A DNA stretch of 64,000 nt from Cryobacterium luteum. GTDB taxonomy: Bacteria > Actinomycetota > Actinomycetes > Actinomycetales > Microbacteriaceae. The translations under genes and the position numbers were made by a program. The notes under the pieces are model-generated. The model saw only the letters and a list, made by a program, of their open reading frames with translations, was not told the origin of the DNA and ran no database searches. This document shows, piece after piece, positions 1 through 8,615 of the stretch; positions within the stretch are counted from its first letter, which is position 1, and each line of letters opens with the position of its first letter. The stretch covers positions 142,023-206,022 of the forward strand of contig NZ_FOCN01000005.1 of assembly GCF_900110125.1 (NCBI RefSeq), given 5' to 3'.

Positions 1-1869
1 GACACCGAATCGGTCGGCGTCGAGCACGACCATGGCCGAAGCATTGGGCACGTCGACCCCGACCTCGATCACGGTCGTCGCCACGAGAACATCGATCTCA
101 CCGGCGGCGAACGAACGCATGATGCGATCTTTCTCGTCGCTCGTCATGCGGCCGTGCAAAGCGTCAAGGCGGTATCCGGCCAGCGGGGCGAACCCGCGCA
201 GCCGCTCGAGCACCGTCTCCACATTGGCGAGCGGAATCTTGGGATCGTCGTCGCTCGGCGGCGGCGCCTCGGCGTCGGCTCCGTCTTCGATCTCGGCCGG
301 GGAGATCGCCGGGCAGACCACGAAGGCCTGACGCCCAAGCGCGAGCTCCTCAGCGAGTTTGGTCCAGATGCGTTGAAACCAGGTCGGATGATCGGCGAGC
401 GGCACGACGATGCTCGTGATGCCCCGGCGCCCGGCCGGCAGCATGCGGATGGTACTCACGTCGAGGTCACCGAACACGGTCATGGCGATGGTGCGCGGTA
501 TCGGCGTGGCCGTCATGACGAGAACGTGCGGTGGTTCAGCCCCCTTCAGCCGCAGGGTTTCGCGCTGGTCGACGCCGAACCGGTGCTGCTCGTCGATAAC
601 GATCAGCCCGAGGTCGAAGAAGGTCACGGTGTCACTGAGCAGGGCGTGGGTGCCGATGACGATGCGGGACTGGCCCGATACGGTGCGCAGCAGCGCCTTG
701 CGTTTCTGCGCGACGGGAAGTTTTCCGGTGAGCAGGGCCGGCATGAGTTCGGCTGCGAGATCGGGCCCGAGCAGCGTCGTGATCGATCGCAGGTGTTGCG
801 CGGCGAGCACCTCGGTCGGGGCCAGCAGGGCGGTCTGGCCGCCGCTGTCGGCCACGGCGAGCATGGCCCGCAGCGCGACGACGGTCTTGCCCGAGCCGAC
901 CTCGCCCTGCAGCAGTCGGTTCATTGGGCCGGACCTGGCCATGTCGGTGGCGATTTCAACCGCGCAGATCTCCTGGTCGACCGTGAGCACGAAGGGCAGG
1001 GCTGCGTCGAAGCGTTCGAGATACCCGCCGGGTGTGGGCACGCGCGGCCGGGTGCGGCGCTCCCGCGCAATACTGTGCCGCTGCATCAGGGCGCACTGCA
1101 GCACCCAGGCCTCGGTGAAGCGCAGTGTCTCCTGCGCGGCCATCCACTGTTCTTTCTTGTCGGGGCTGTGAATCCAGCGGATGGCCTGGGTGTGGTCAAG
1201 CAGACCGTGTTCGACCCGGAGGTCCTGCGGAACAGGATCGGGCAGGGTGCCCACGCGCTGGAGCACCTGATCGATCAGCGTCTGCAGGTTCCAGCTGGTC
1301 TCCGAGGCCGTCGCCGCGTAAATGGGGATGAGCGGCTTGTGGCGCAAGCGTACGGCCGGGTCGTCGCGAGCCTCTTCTTCTTCGCTTTCAAAGGTCTTAT
1401 ATGACGGGTTCGCGAGCTGACTTTGGCCCTGATAGGCCGACACCTTGCCGGAAAAGCTGCCGCGCAGGCCGGGCCGCAGCTTGTCGAGGCGCCACTGCTG
1501 GCTGCTCTTGCCGAAGAACGTGAGGATGAACTCGCCGCCACCGTCGGAAATCACCACCTCGACGATCGTGCCCGGTCGCGATGACATGCGCTTTTCCCGG
1601 GCGGACACGATATCGGCGATGACGGTGATATTGGCGCCGGGAGTCAGCTGCGCGAGCGGTCGAAGCACGTCACGGTCGGCGTAGTCACGCGGGTAGTGGC
1701 TGAGCAGGTCGCTGACGGTCTGAAAACCGAAGGCTTTGCCGAGTGCTGACGCTTTCGCCGCGCCGAGTGCTTTCTTCAGCGGGGTGTCAAGGGTGATCGG
1801 TTGAAGTTCGGGCGCTGGCAGGGCGAGACCGTCGAATTCGGGGCCATGGGCAGCGCTCGAACCGGTCAT
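1..1869 (-). CDS. recG: ATP-dependent DNA helicase RecG, C-terminus cut off by window edge
   Basis: RecG remodels stalled replication forks and branch-migrates Holliday junctions. The reading frame begins at the ATG at 1869 (MTGSSAAHG) and stays open for 623 codons to the left edge. An N-terminal wedge/OB region is followed by the helicase core: Walker A GEVGSGKT near residue 325, the DEQH box near 426 and motif III TATPIPRT near 450. The last visible residues (LDADRFGV) belong to helicase motif V/VI, so about 100 residues are missing beyond the window. rsmD starts 50 bp away on the other strand, a common actinobacterial pairing. No damage is seen. Confidence 0.95.
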   Translation of the reverse strand, partial: MTGSSAAHGPEFDGLALPAPELQPITLDTPLKKALGAAKASALGKAFGFQTVSDLLSHYPRDYADRDVLRPLAQLTPGANITVIADIVSAREKRMSSRPGTIVEVVISDGGGEFILTFFGKSSQQWRLDKLRPGLRGSFSGKVSAYQGQSQLANPSYKTFESEEEEARDDPAVRLRHKPLIPIYAATASETSWNLQTLIDQVLQRVGTLPDPVPQDLRVEHGLLDHTQAIRWIHSPDKKEQWMAAQETLRFTEAWVLQCALMQRHSIARERRTRPRVPTPGGYLERFDAALPFVLTVDQEICAVEIATDMARSGPMNRLLQGEVGSGKTVVALRAMLAVADSGGQTALLAPTEVLAAQHLRSITTLLGPDLAAELMPALLTGKLPVAQKRKALLRTVSGQSRIVIGTHALLSDTVTFFDLGLIVIDEQHRFGVDQRETLRLKGAEPPHVLVMTATPIPRTIAMTVFGDLDVSTIRMLPAGRRGITSIVVPLADHPTWFQRIWTKLAEELALGRQAFVVCPAISPAEIEDGADAEAPPPSDDDPKIPLANVETVLERLRGFAPLAGYRLDALHGRMTSDEKDRIMRSFAAGEIDVLVATTVIEVGVDVPNASAMVVLDADRFGV

Positions 1870-1919
1870 GGTTCCATCGTAAACCGACCCTCTGACAGGG
1901 CAGCTAGGCTCGGAGGGTT

Positions 1920-2495
1920 ATGACGCGAATTATTTCCGGGTTTGCCGGCTCCTTGACTTTGACGGTCCCCCAGTCCGGTACCCGGCCGACCAGCGACCGG
2001 GTGCGGGAGGCGATCTTCTCGGCCCTCGACTCGCGCGACGCGCTGCACAGTATGCGCGTGCTGGACCTGTACGCGGGATCGGGCGCGCTGGGGCTCGAGG
2101 CAGCAAGCCGCGGGGCGCGCGTGGTGACTCTGGTCGAAAACAGTTACGGCGCAGCAGCGATGTGCCGCAAGAACGGCGAGGCCGTGCAGCGGTCAGCGCC
2201 GAAGGGCACCGAGCTAAAGATCGCGGTGTCATCACAGGCGGTGCAGTCGTTTCTGGCAGCGACCAAAGACGGCTTCGACGTTGTGTTCATCGATCCGCCC
2301 TACGATCTGACGGAGGTGGAGTTGGGCCACAATCTGAGGGCGCTGGCTCCGCTGCTGGCCGACGACGCGCTCGTGGTGCTGGAGCGCAGCTCGCGCTCGC
2401 CCGAACCGGACTGGGGCGACGGCCTGGTGCTGGAGCGCCGCAAGGATTACGGCGACACGACCGTCTGGTACGCCGCGCCTCCCGAACAGAACTAG
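1920..2495 (+). CDS. rsmD: 16S rRNA (guanine(966)-N2)-methyltransferase RsmD
   Basis: The product (191 aa) methylates G966 of 16S rRNA in the small subunit. It opens with MTRIISGFAGS, the usual RsmD start, carries the SAM-binding motif LDLYAGSGALGLEA around residues 43-56 and the catalytic DPPY motif near residue 125. Length matches the family. A GGAGGG ribosome site lies just before the ATG. Its TAG stop overlaps the TAG of the opposing thiL gene in a shared CTAG, so the two genes converge with no spacer. Confidence 0.95.
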   Translation: MTRIISGFAGSLTLTVPQSGTRPTSDRVREAIFSALDSRDALHSMRVLDLYAGSGALGLEAASRGARVVTLVENSYGAAAMCRKNGEAVQRSAPKGTELKIAVSSQAVQSFLAATKDGFDVVFIDPPYDLTEVELGHNLRALAPLLADDALVVLERSSRSPEPDWGDGLVLERRKDYGDTTVWYAAPPEQN

Positions 2496-3532
2496 CCCGC
2501 CGCGCCGTCCCAGCCGCGATACGGGTCCCAGCCGCCCTGGTCGTGCGCAGCACCGTCCACGGTGATCGTACCGACGGTTGAAGCGGATGCCGCCGCGACC
2601 GTTCCGAGGCGGCGAAAGCCGGGCGGCAGAACGACGTCCGGCGGGAAGGTCGCCAGCAGTCCATGGTCTTCGCCGCCGCCGAGGGCGACCTCGAGGCGTT
2701 CGCCCAGGCACCCGGAGTCGAAGTCGATGCACACTCCGCTCGCGCGGGCGATCCGGCCGGCGTCGATCGCGAGTCCATCGGACACGTCGAGCATCGCGGT
2801 GGCACCGGCGAGGGCGGCAAGCGGACCGCTGGCAATCGGCGGTACCGGGGTGAGCTGGGCGGCCACCTCGGTCGGATGCGTGAGCTTGAGGGCGTTCGCC
2901 CGGTCACGGTCGGGCACTCCGAGGGCGTCAACGCCCCGATGAAACAGTAGTTCAAGGCCGATCCCGGCAGCTCCGAGCCGACCGGAGAGCGCCACGGTGT
3001 CGCCGGGGCGGGCGCCGGAGCGCAGAACGGGTGCCCGGCCCTCGAGGTCGCCGAAGGCCGTCACGGCGAGGGTGAGGGCGTCGGAGGCCGACAGGTCACC
3101 GCCGACCACGCCGCAGCCGGGCGCGAGGGCTTCGCAGCAGTCGCGCAGCCCGTCGGCGATGCCCTCGAGCACCGACACGGGAGTCGACGGCGGAGCGGCG
3201 ATCGCAACGACGAGGGCGGTCGGGCGGGCGCCCATCGCGGCCACATCAGAGAGGTTGGTGGCGGCGGCTTTCCAGCCGAGATCGTGCGGCGTCGACCAGG
3301 CGAGGCGAAAATCCGGGCCCTGAATCATCATGTCGGTCGTCACCACGAAGCGGCCGTCGGGTGCGGAGATCACGGCCGCATCGTCACCCGGTCCGAGAAG
3401 CTGCGCCGATGCGGTCGGCAAGCGGGGAAAAATCCGCCCGAGTACGGCGGTCTCGCTCAGGTCGGCGAGGGTTTTTTCGGCTGCGGGCGGCAGCGGGGCG
3501 GGCGAGCGCGGGGCATCCGCTGCGGGGGTCAT
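2492..3532 (-). CDS. thiL: Thiamine-monophosphate kinase ThiL
   Basis: ThiL phosphorylates thiamine monophosphate to the cofactor thiamine diphosphate. The 346-residue product has the AIR-synthase-type signatures: GPGDDAAV near residue 40, TTDMMIQGPDF, GGDLSASD and the C-terminal DVSDGLAID motif. The frame is open further upstream, but ATG 3532 gives the normal length and avoids overlap with the divergent lipoprotein gene at 3554. No TPP riboswitch is visible upstream. It converges with rsmD, sharing stop bases. Confidence 0.93.
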   Translation of the reverse strand: MTPAADAPRSPAPLPPAAEKTLADLSETAVLGRIFPRLPTASAQLLGPGDDAAVISAPDGRFVVTTDMMIQGPDFRLAWSTPHDLGWKAAATNLSDVAAMGARPTALVVAIAAPPSTPVSVLEGIADGLRDCCEALAPGCGVVGGDLSASDALTLAVTAFGDLEGRAPVLRSGARPGDTVALSGRLGAAGIGLELLFHRGVDALGVPDRDRANALKLTHPTEVAAQLTPVPPIASGPLAALAGATAMLDVSDGLAIDAGRIARASGVCIDFDSGCLGERLEVALGGGEDHGLLATFPPDVVLPPGFRRLGTVAAASASTVGTITVDGAAHDQGGWDPYRGWDGAAG

Positions 3533-3553
3533 GTAAGAAACGGTAGCCTGAAT

Positions 3554-4081
3554 ATGATGTCTCACCGATTCCTGCTCCTGCGCTCCGCTCCCCTTCGATC
3601 CGTCGCCGTCGTCACGGTGCTCGCGAGTTCGCTGCTGCTCGCCGGCTGCGCCACCGCAGTGCCGCTGACCCCGGCCGCCGATGCCACCAGTGTGGCCTGC
3701 GCCGATGTGGTCGTGCACCTGCCGTCCACCGTCGCCGACCAGCCGGCGCGTGAAACGAACGCGCAGGCCACGGGCGCCTGGGGCGACCCCGCTGCCGTTC
3801 TGCTGCACTGCGGCGTGACGGTACCGGCGCCCACAACACTGCCGTGTCTGAACATCAACGGTATCGACTGGATCGAAGACGACTCAGCCGCGCCGACCTA
3901 CCGTTACACGACCTATGGGCGCGACCCGGCCATCGAGATCGTGATCGATTCCGAAGCGGTGAGCGGTTCGACCGCCCTGATCGACGTCGCCAATGCGGTC
4001 GGCTACGTGCCGGCGACCGGTGCCTGCGTCGGCGCCGAAGACGTGCAGCTGCCCACCGACGGAGCCTCGACATCCCCCTAG
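3554..4081 (+). CDS. DUF3515 family lipoprotein
   Basis: This is a 175-residue exported lipoprotein of the actinobacterial DUF3515 family; function unknown. The N-terminus has a basic stretch, a hydrophobic segment and the lipobox LLLAGC (Cys about residue 33), so it should be anchored outside the membrane. Two ATG codons in a row (3554, 3557) are possible starts. Paired cysteines later in the protein may form disulfides. DUF3515 next to thiL and ddl is a recurrent arrangement in Micrococcales, which supports the call. Confidence 0.85.
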   Translation: MMSHRFLLLRSAPLRSVAVVTVLASSLLLAGCATAVPLTPAADATSVACADVVVHLPSTVADQPARETNAQATGAWGDPAAVLLHCGVTVPAPTTLPCLNINGIDWIEDDSAAPTYRYTTYGRDPAIEIVIDSEAVSGSTALIDVANAVGYVPATGACVGAEDVQLPTDGASTSP

Positions 4082-4105
4082 GGCCGTCGCGCGAGACCGC
4101 CCCGG

Positions 4106-4177
4106 GCTCGCGGCACGAGTTGAGGAGGTTGGCACTCGTTCAAACCAGTGCCAGGCACACCAACACGTGCCGCGAGC
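4106..4177. terminator. Nested inverted repeat between convergent genes
   Basis: Between the DUF3515 and ddl stops lies an outer perfect 12-bp inverted repeat (GCTCGCGGCACG at 4106-4117, complement at 4166-4177) enclosing an inner 7-bp one (TGGCACT at 4130, AGTGCCA at 4147). The two stems can fold as one branched structure. With no T-run it is probably a bidirectional, factor-dependent terminator or an RNA-stabilising element. Confidence 0.5.
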
Positions 4178-4189
4178 TTCTGTCGCGGC

Positions 4190-5287
4190 TCAGGAACCGT
4201 GGCGAGCGTGGGCCATGGCCACCGCAATGAGCTCGTCGATCAGCTCGGGGTAGGTATAGCCGCTCGCCAGCCAGCAGCTCGGGAACATGGAGATGCTCGT
4301 GAAGCCGGGCATGGTGTTGATCTCGTTGATCACCCAGCCGGCCTGAGTGAGAAAGAAGTCGACTCTGGCCAGTCCGGCGCCGCCGATCGCCTCGAACGCG
4401 GCGATGGCGAGCCGCTGCGCCTCAGCCAGTTCAGCCGCCGTCAGGGGTGCCGGGCAGACCAAGTCAACGCCAGGTGCGTCAAGGTACTTCGCCGCGAAAT
4501 CGTAGAAGTCGCGGCCGGTCACGACGACTTCGCCGGCCACGGAAGCGCGGGTCGGCTCTCCCGGACGGCCCTGCAGCACGGCGATCTCGAGTTCCCGACC
4601 GACCAGCCCTGATTCGATAAGTACCTTGGAGTCTTCGGCGAGGCCGACCGTCATGGCCTCGCTGAGCTGTTCCGGCGCCCCGACCTTGCTGACGCCCACG
4701 CTCGACCCGGCGCGCGCCGGCTTCACGAAGGCGGGCAGGCCGAGCTGTTCCAGGGCGGCGTAGCCCATTCCAGGAGTCTCCGCCCAGTCATCCGCGGTGA
4801 GAGTGCGCCACGGTGCCACGGGCAGGGCCGCCTGCTGAAAGACGATCTTGGCGAAGTGTTTGTCCATTCCTAAAGCGGATGCAAGCACCCCCGATCCTAC
4901 GTACGGCAGGCCGAGCAGGTCGAGCATTCCCTGGATGGTACCGTCCTCACCGAACGGTCCATGCAAAATGGGGAATATAAGGTCGACAGTGCCCAGCGAG
5001 CGCTCGCCCGACGCATCGACGACGGTCAGTTCCCGGCTCGACGCGCTCTGCGGCCAGCGCACCCGCGTACCGTTGTCGGCGACGACGGGCAGTGACTGCG
5101 CATCGAGAATGAATTTACCCGGGTCGTTGTCTTCGAGCACGAACGAACCGTCGCGGGTGATTCCGACCGGGATGATCGTGTACCGCTCAGGGTCGAGGGC
5201 TGCCAGCACTCCGCCCGCCGTGGCGCAGCTGATCGAGTGTTCGCTGGAACGCCCCCCAAAGAGAAGCACCACCGTGAGCTTGTGCAT
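4190..5287 (-). CDS. ddl: D-alanine--D-alanine ligase
   Basis: Ddl joins two D-alanines with ATP to make the dipeptide end of the peptidoglycan precursor. The 365-residue product has the N-terminal FGGRSSEHSIS motif, the ATP-grasp loop KPARAGSSVGVSK and the metal/substrate motif NEINTMPGFTSISMFP near the C-terminus. ATG 5287 begins MHKLTVVLLFGG and follows a GAAAGGA-type ribosome site; the frame is open upstream but the family starts here. The first 101 nt overlap the 3' end of gpsA in another frame, so the two are probably translationally coupled. Confidence 0.95.
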   Translation of the reverse strand: MHKLTVVLLFGGRSSEHSISCATAGGVLAALDPERYTIIPVGITRDGSFVLEDNDPGKFILDAQSLPVVADNGTRVRWPQSASSRELTVVDASGERSLGTVDLIFPILHGPFGEDGTIQGMLDLLGLPYVGSGVLASALGMDKHFAKIVFQQAALPVAPWRTLTADDWAETPGMGYAALEQLGLPAFVKPARAGSSVGVSKVGAPEQLSEAMTVGLAEDSKVLIESGLVGRELEIAVLQGRPGEPTRASVAGEVVVTGRDFYDFAAKYLDAPGVDLVCPAPLTAAELAEAQRLAIAAFEAIGGAGLARVDFFLTQAGWVINEINTMPGFTSISMFPSCWLASGYTYPELIDELIAVAMAHARHGS

Positions 5288-6338
5288 CGTCAAGTGTCCT
5301 TTCGCCCTGCGGTTCGCCGGAGTCTGTTGTGAGGTGCGGCGCAATGTCGCGGGGGTTGAGGGTGCCGTCGAGCACCTGGCGCACCTGTTCGACGATCGGC
5401 ATCTCCACGCCCTTGGCGCGGGCCAGTTCGAGAACGGGCTTCACCGAGGCGAGGCCTTCGGTGGTCTGCTGCATCTGCTTGACGACATCGTTGATGCTGT
5501 AGCCCTGGCCGAGCAGCCGCCCGGCCGTGTTGTTCCGCGACAGCGGCGACTGGCAGGTGGCGATGAGGTCGCCGAGACCGGCCAAGCCGGCCAGGGTTTC
5601 GGCCTGGGCACCGTAGGCGACCGCGAAGTCGGTCATTTCAACCAGGCCGCGGGTGATGATCGAGGCCTTGGTGTTTTCGCCGTAGCCAACCCCATCGACG
5701 ATGCCGATCGCGACGGCGATGAGGTTTTTCAGCACACCGCCGAACTCGGTGCCGATGACGTCGGTGTTGATGTATGACCGAAAGTAGCGGTTGGTGGCCA
5801 GTTTGGCCACCGCCTGCGCGGTTTCGAGGCTCGATGACGAGACGACGGCGCCGGTCGGCTGCTCCTTGGCGATTTCCAGCGCCAGGTTGGGGCCGCTGAT
5901 TGCGGCGATCCGGGCGGGGTCGATGCGGAGCACCTCTTCGATGACGCTGCTCATGCGCATGCCGGTCGAGCGTTCGACGCCCTTCATGAGCGAGATGAGG
6001 ATCGCGTTCTCGGCCAGGTACGGTTCGACATGCTTGAGGTTCTCGCGGAGCGACTGGCTGGGCACCGACACGAACACCATTTCGGCGCCAGCCAGGGCCA
6101 GATCGAGCCGGCTCGTGGCGCGCAGTCCGATGGGCAGGTTCACGCCGGGCAGGTAGTCGCTGTTGCGGCGTGCTTCGGAGATTTCGCGCGCCAATTCGGG
6201 GCGGCGAGCCCACAGAACAACGTCGGCACCGCCATCCGTCAAAATTTTTGCGAAGGTCGTTCCCCAACTTCCCGCCCCTAGGACGGCCACCCGAGTGCCT
6301 GGTTGAATCTTGGGCTGCTGCGGGTTTCTAGGCTTCAA
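5187..6338 (-). CDS. gpsA: Glycerol-3-phosphate dehydrogenase (NAD(P)+)
   Basis: GpsA reduces dihydroxyacetone phosphate to sn-glycerol 3-phosphate for phospholipid synthesis. The Rossmann motif GAGSWGTTFAKIL is near the N-terminus and the substrate motif GVLKNLIAVAIGI lies near residue 200. The best start is TTG 6338, overlapping the plsC stop by 11 nt; the frame is also open to a GTG at 6401 inside plsC. The normal family end (around HLTTDSGEPQGER) is followed by about 35 extra residues read from the start of ddl in another frame, an unusual tail. Confidence 0.92.
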   Translation of the reverse strand: MKPRNPQQPKIQPGTRVAVLGAGSWGTTFAKILTDGGADVVLWARRPELAREISEARRNSDYLPGVNLPIGLRATSRLDLALAGAEMVFVSVPSQSLRENLKHVEPYLAENAILISLMKGVERSTGMRMSSVIEEVLRIDPARIAAISGPNLALEIAKEQPTGAVVSSSSLETAQAVAKLATNRYFRSYINTDVIGTEFGGVLKNLIAVAIGIVDGVGYGENTKASIITRGLVEMTDFAVAYGAQAETLAGLAGLGDLIATCQSPLSRNNTAGRLLGQGYSINDVVKQMQQTTEGLASVKPVLELARAKGVEMPIVEQVRQVLDGTLNPRDIAPHLTTDSGEPQGERTLDDAQAHGGASLWGAFQRTLDQLRHGGRSAGSPRP

Positions 6339-7116
6339 AACGGCCGGTCTCTTTCTGGTTGTGCTCCGACGGGTTCCAACGTTTGGTCGGGGCTTTCTCA
6401 CCGCGCAGGTCTTCGAGCAGTGCCGTGATGGCCACCATCACGACGGCGGTGGCCTCGTTGAGCGTGGCGGTGTCGAGGCTTCGGCCCCGAAACTGGGCGA
6501 GGTCGAGGGGGTCGCCGATTTTGACCCTGATCGTCTTGCGGGGGAACAGGCTGATCTTCTTGGAATACCGTGGCATCAGCTGCTGGGTGCCCCAGTGGGC
6601 GGCCGGCACGATCGGAATCCCCTGCTCGAGCGCGATGCGCACCGCGCCGGTTTTGCCGCGCATCGGCCACAGGTCAGGATCGCGGGTGAGTGAGCCCTCC
6701 GGGTAGACGACCACGATCTGGCCCTTCTCGACCAGTCGTTGGGCGGCCTTGACCGGTTCGCTGCCACGCACGGAACCACCGCGCTGCACCGGAATCTGGC
6801 CCGAACGGCTCAGCACCCAGCCGATGACGGGAATCTTGAAAACGGATGCCTTCGCCAGAAATCGAGGAAGCCGCCCCAGCTTCCACGCCACGACGCCCAT
6901 CACGACGGGGTCGATCTCGCTGTAGTGGTTCGGTGAGAACACGAACGCTCCACTGCGCGGAAACTTGTGGGCGTCGACGATCTCGTAGCGCGCGGCGAGG
7001 TTCATCACCGGCAGGATCAGCCCGGCAAGAATCCAGAACGCGCTCGGTCGGCTCTTCTCGGAACGGATTCGGTTCGGTGACTCGGGAGCTGCGGGCACGT
7101 CAATATTTTCAGGCAC
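6328..7116 (-). CDS. plsC: 1-acyl-sn-glycerol-3-phosphate acyltransferase
   Basis: This membrane-associated acyltransferase (262 aa) adds the second acyl chain to lysophosphatidic acid. The catalytic HX4D motif is NHYSEID near residue 62 and the EGS glycerol-phosphate motif (YPEGSLTRDP) is near residue 130. A hydrophobic N-terminal segment (FWILAGLILPVMNLAA) can insert into the membrane. It lies 7 bp after murA and overlaps gpsA, placing glycerol-3-phosphate supply and use in one transcript. Confidence 0.92.
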   Translation of the reverse strand: MPENIDVPAAPESPNRIRSEKSRPSAFWILAGLILPVMNLAARYEIVDAHKFPRSGAFVFSPNHYSEIDPVVMGVVAWKLGRLPRFLAKASVFKIPVIGWVLSRSGQIPVQRGGSVRGSEPVKAAQRLVEKGQIVVVYPEGSLTRDPDLWPMRGKTGAVRIALEQGIPIVPAAHWGTQQLMPRYSKKISLFPRKTIRVKIGDPLDLAQFRGRSLDTATLNEATAVVMVAITALLEDLRGEKAPTKRWNPSEHNQKETGRFEA

Positions 7117-7123
7117 GCGCCTA

Positions 7124-8563
7124 TTATCCTTCGAGATCGAAGTCCGCCCCCAAAAGCCGCAGCTTGCCGATGAAGTTCTCGTATCCGCGGCTGATGATTC
7201 CCACGTTGCTGACCGTCGAGGTGCCCTCGGCCGAGAGCGCGGCGATCAGGTGGCTAAAGCCGCCGCGCAGGTCGGGCACGACGATGTCGGCGCCGTGCAG
7301 CTTGGTCGGACCGGTGATGACGGCCGAGTGGTTGAAGTTGCGCTGCCCGAAGCGGCACGGGTGCCCGCCGAGGCACTCCTTGTGAATCTGAATGGTGGCG
7401 CCCATTTCGACGAGCGCGTCGACGAAACCGAACCGCTGTTCGTACACCGTCTCGTGCACGATCGAGGTGCCGTGCGCCTTCGTGAGGGCAATGACGAGCG
7501 GCTGCTGCCAGTCCGTCATGAACCCGGGGTGAACATCCGTTTCGATGATCACCGGCTTCAAATCGCCGCCGGGGTGATAGAACCGGATGCCGTCGTCACA
7601 GATGTCGAAAGCACCGCCGACTTTGCGGAACACGTTGAGGAAGGTGATCATCTCGGCCTGGCGGGCGCCGCCGACGAAGATGTCGCCGTCCGTCGCGAGG
7701 GCAGCGGCAGCCCAGCTCGCGGCCTCGTTGCGGTCGAACAATGCGCGGTGGTTGTAGCCGACCAGGCGTTCGACACCCTCGATTCGGATCACTCGGTCGG
7801 TATCGACCGTGATGATCGCGCCCATCTTCTGCAGGATGTTGATGAGATCCATGATCTCGGGCTCGATCGCCGCGCCCTTGAGTTCGGTGAGGCCGTCGGC
7901 CCGCACCGCGGTGAGCAGCACCTGCTCGGTCGCTCCCACGCTCGGGTAGGGCAGCTCGAGCTTGGCGCCCTTGAGACCGTTCGGCGCCGACATGCGGATG
8001 CCGTTGGGCTGCTTCTCGACGACGGCGCCGAATTTGCGCAGCACCTCGAGATGAAAGTCGATCGGGCGGTCGCCGATGCGGCAACCGCCCAGGTCGGGGA
8101 TGAAGGCTTCGCCGAGCCGGTGCAGCAGCGGTCCGCAGAACAGGATCGGAATGCGGGACGAACCGGCGTGGGCGTCGATCGCGGCGAAGTGCGCGCTCTC
8201 CACGTCAACCGGGTCGAGAATGAGGTCGCCGGGTTCGGCGCCCTCGGTCACCTTGACGCCGTGCACCTCGAGCAGCCCCCGAACGATCCGAACATCGCTG
8301 ATGTTCGGAACGTCCTTGAGCACGCTCGGGGTTTCTCCGAGCAGGGCGGCGACCATGGCTTTGGTGACGAGGTTCTTCGCCCCCTTCACCTCGATGCGGC
8401 CGACCAGCGGAATGCCGCCACGGATGGTGATTTTGTCGGCGGTGAGGCCAACGGATGCCCCGTGGTTCTGGGCACTCCCCCGCTCGTTCGCGTCGTCGTT
8501 GAGCCTGGCTTCGTTCAAAGTTTTTGCCTCTTGATCACGCCGGGCTTCGCTGAGAGTACTCAC
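7124..8563 (-). CDS. murA: UDP-N-acetylglucosamine 1-carboxyvinyltransferase MurA
   Basis: MurA transfers enolpyruvate to UDP-GlcNAc, the first committed peptidoglycan step. The product (479 aa) carries the GAKNLVTKAM loop with the Lys-Asn pair, and GGCRIGDRP containing the catalytic Cys that fosfomycin attacks. An N-terminal extension of about 45 polar residues precedes the first enolpyruvate transferase motif; a shorter protein could start further in, but the family in this group is long. It sits between leuD and plsC, all on the minus strand. Confidence 0.95.
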   Translation of the reverse strand: MSTLSEARRDQEAKTLNEARLNDDANERGSAQNHGASVGLTADKITIRGGIPLVGRIEVKGAKNLVTKAMVAALLGETPSVLKDVPNISDVRIVRGLLEVHGVKVTEGAEPGDLILDPVDVESAHFAAIDAHAGSSRIPILFCGPLLHRLGEAFIPDLGGCRIGDRPIDFHLEVLRKFGAVVEKQPNGIRMSAPNGLKGAKLELPYPSVGATEQVLLTAVRADGLTELKGAAIEPEIMDLINILQKMGAIITVDTDRVIRIEGVERLVGYNHRALFDRNEAASWAAAALATDGDIFVGGARQAEMITFLNVFRKVGGAFDICDDGIRFYHPGGDLKPVIIETDVHPGFMTDWQQPLVIALTKAHGTSIVHETVYEQRFGFVDALVEMGATIQIHKECLGGHPCRFGQRNFNHSAVITGPTKLHGADIVVPDLRGGFSHLIAALSAEGTSTVSNVGIISRGYENFIGKLRLLGADFDLEG

Positions 8564-8581
8564 AAATTACCTGTCCTGGTG

Positions 8582-8615
8582 CAAATTGATGCAATACAAA
8601 TTAGTGCAAATTAGT
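8582..8615 (-). repeat. Short TAATTTG direct repeats between leuD and murA
   Basis: The 47-bp gap upstream of murA contains CAAATTAGT at 8597 and 8607 and CAAATTGAT at 8582 (plus-strand reading), two of them exactly 10 bp apart. They are AT-rich in a GC-rich setting and lie directly before the murA ribosome site (GGACAGG). They could hold a murA promoter or operator; no clear -35/-10 pair is assigned. Confidence 0.35.

Noticed and set aside
3533..3553. TPP riboswitch upstream of thiL
   Set aside because: Only about 20 bp separate thiL from the divergent gene and no thi-box sequence is present.
7250..8614. Long plus-strand open frame opposite murA
   Set aside because: Antisense shadow of a clear murA gene; no family motifs and typical GC-rich reverse-frame composition.
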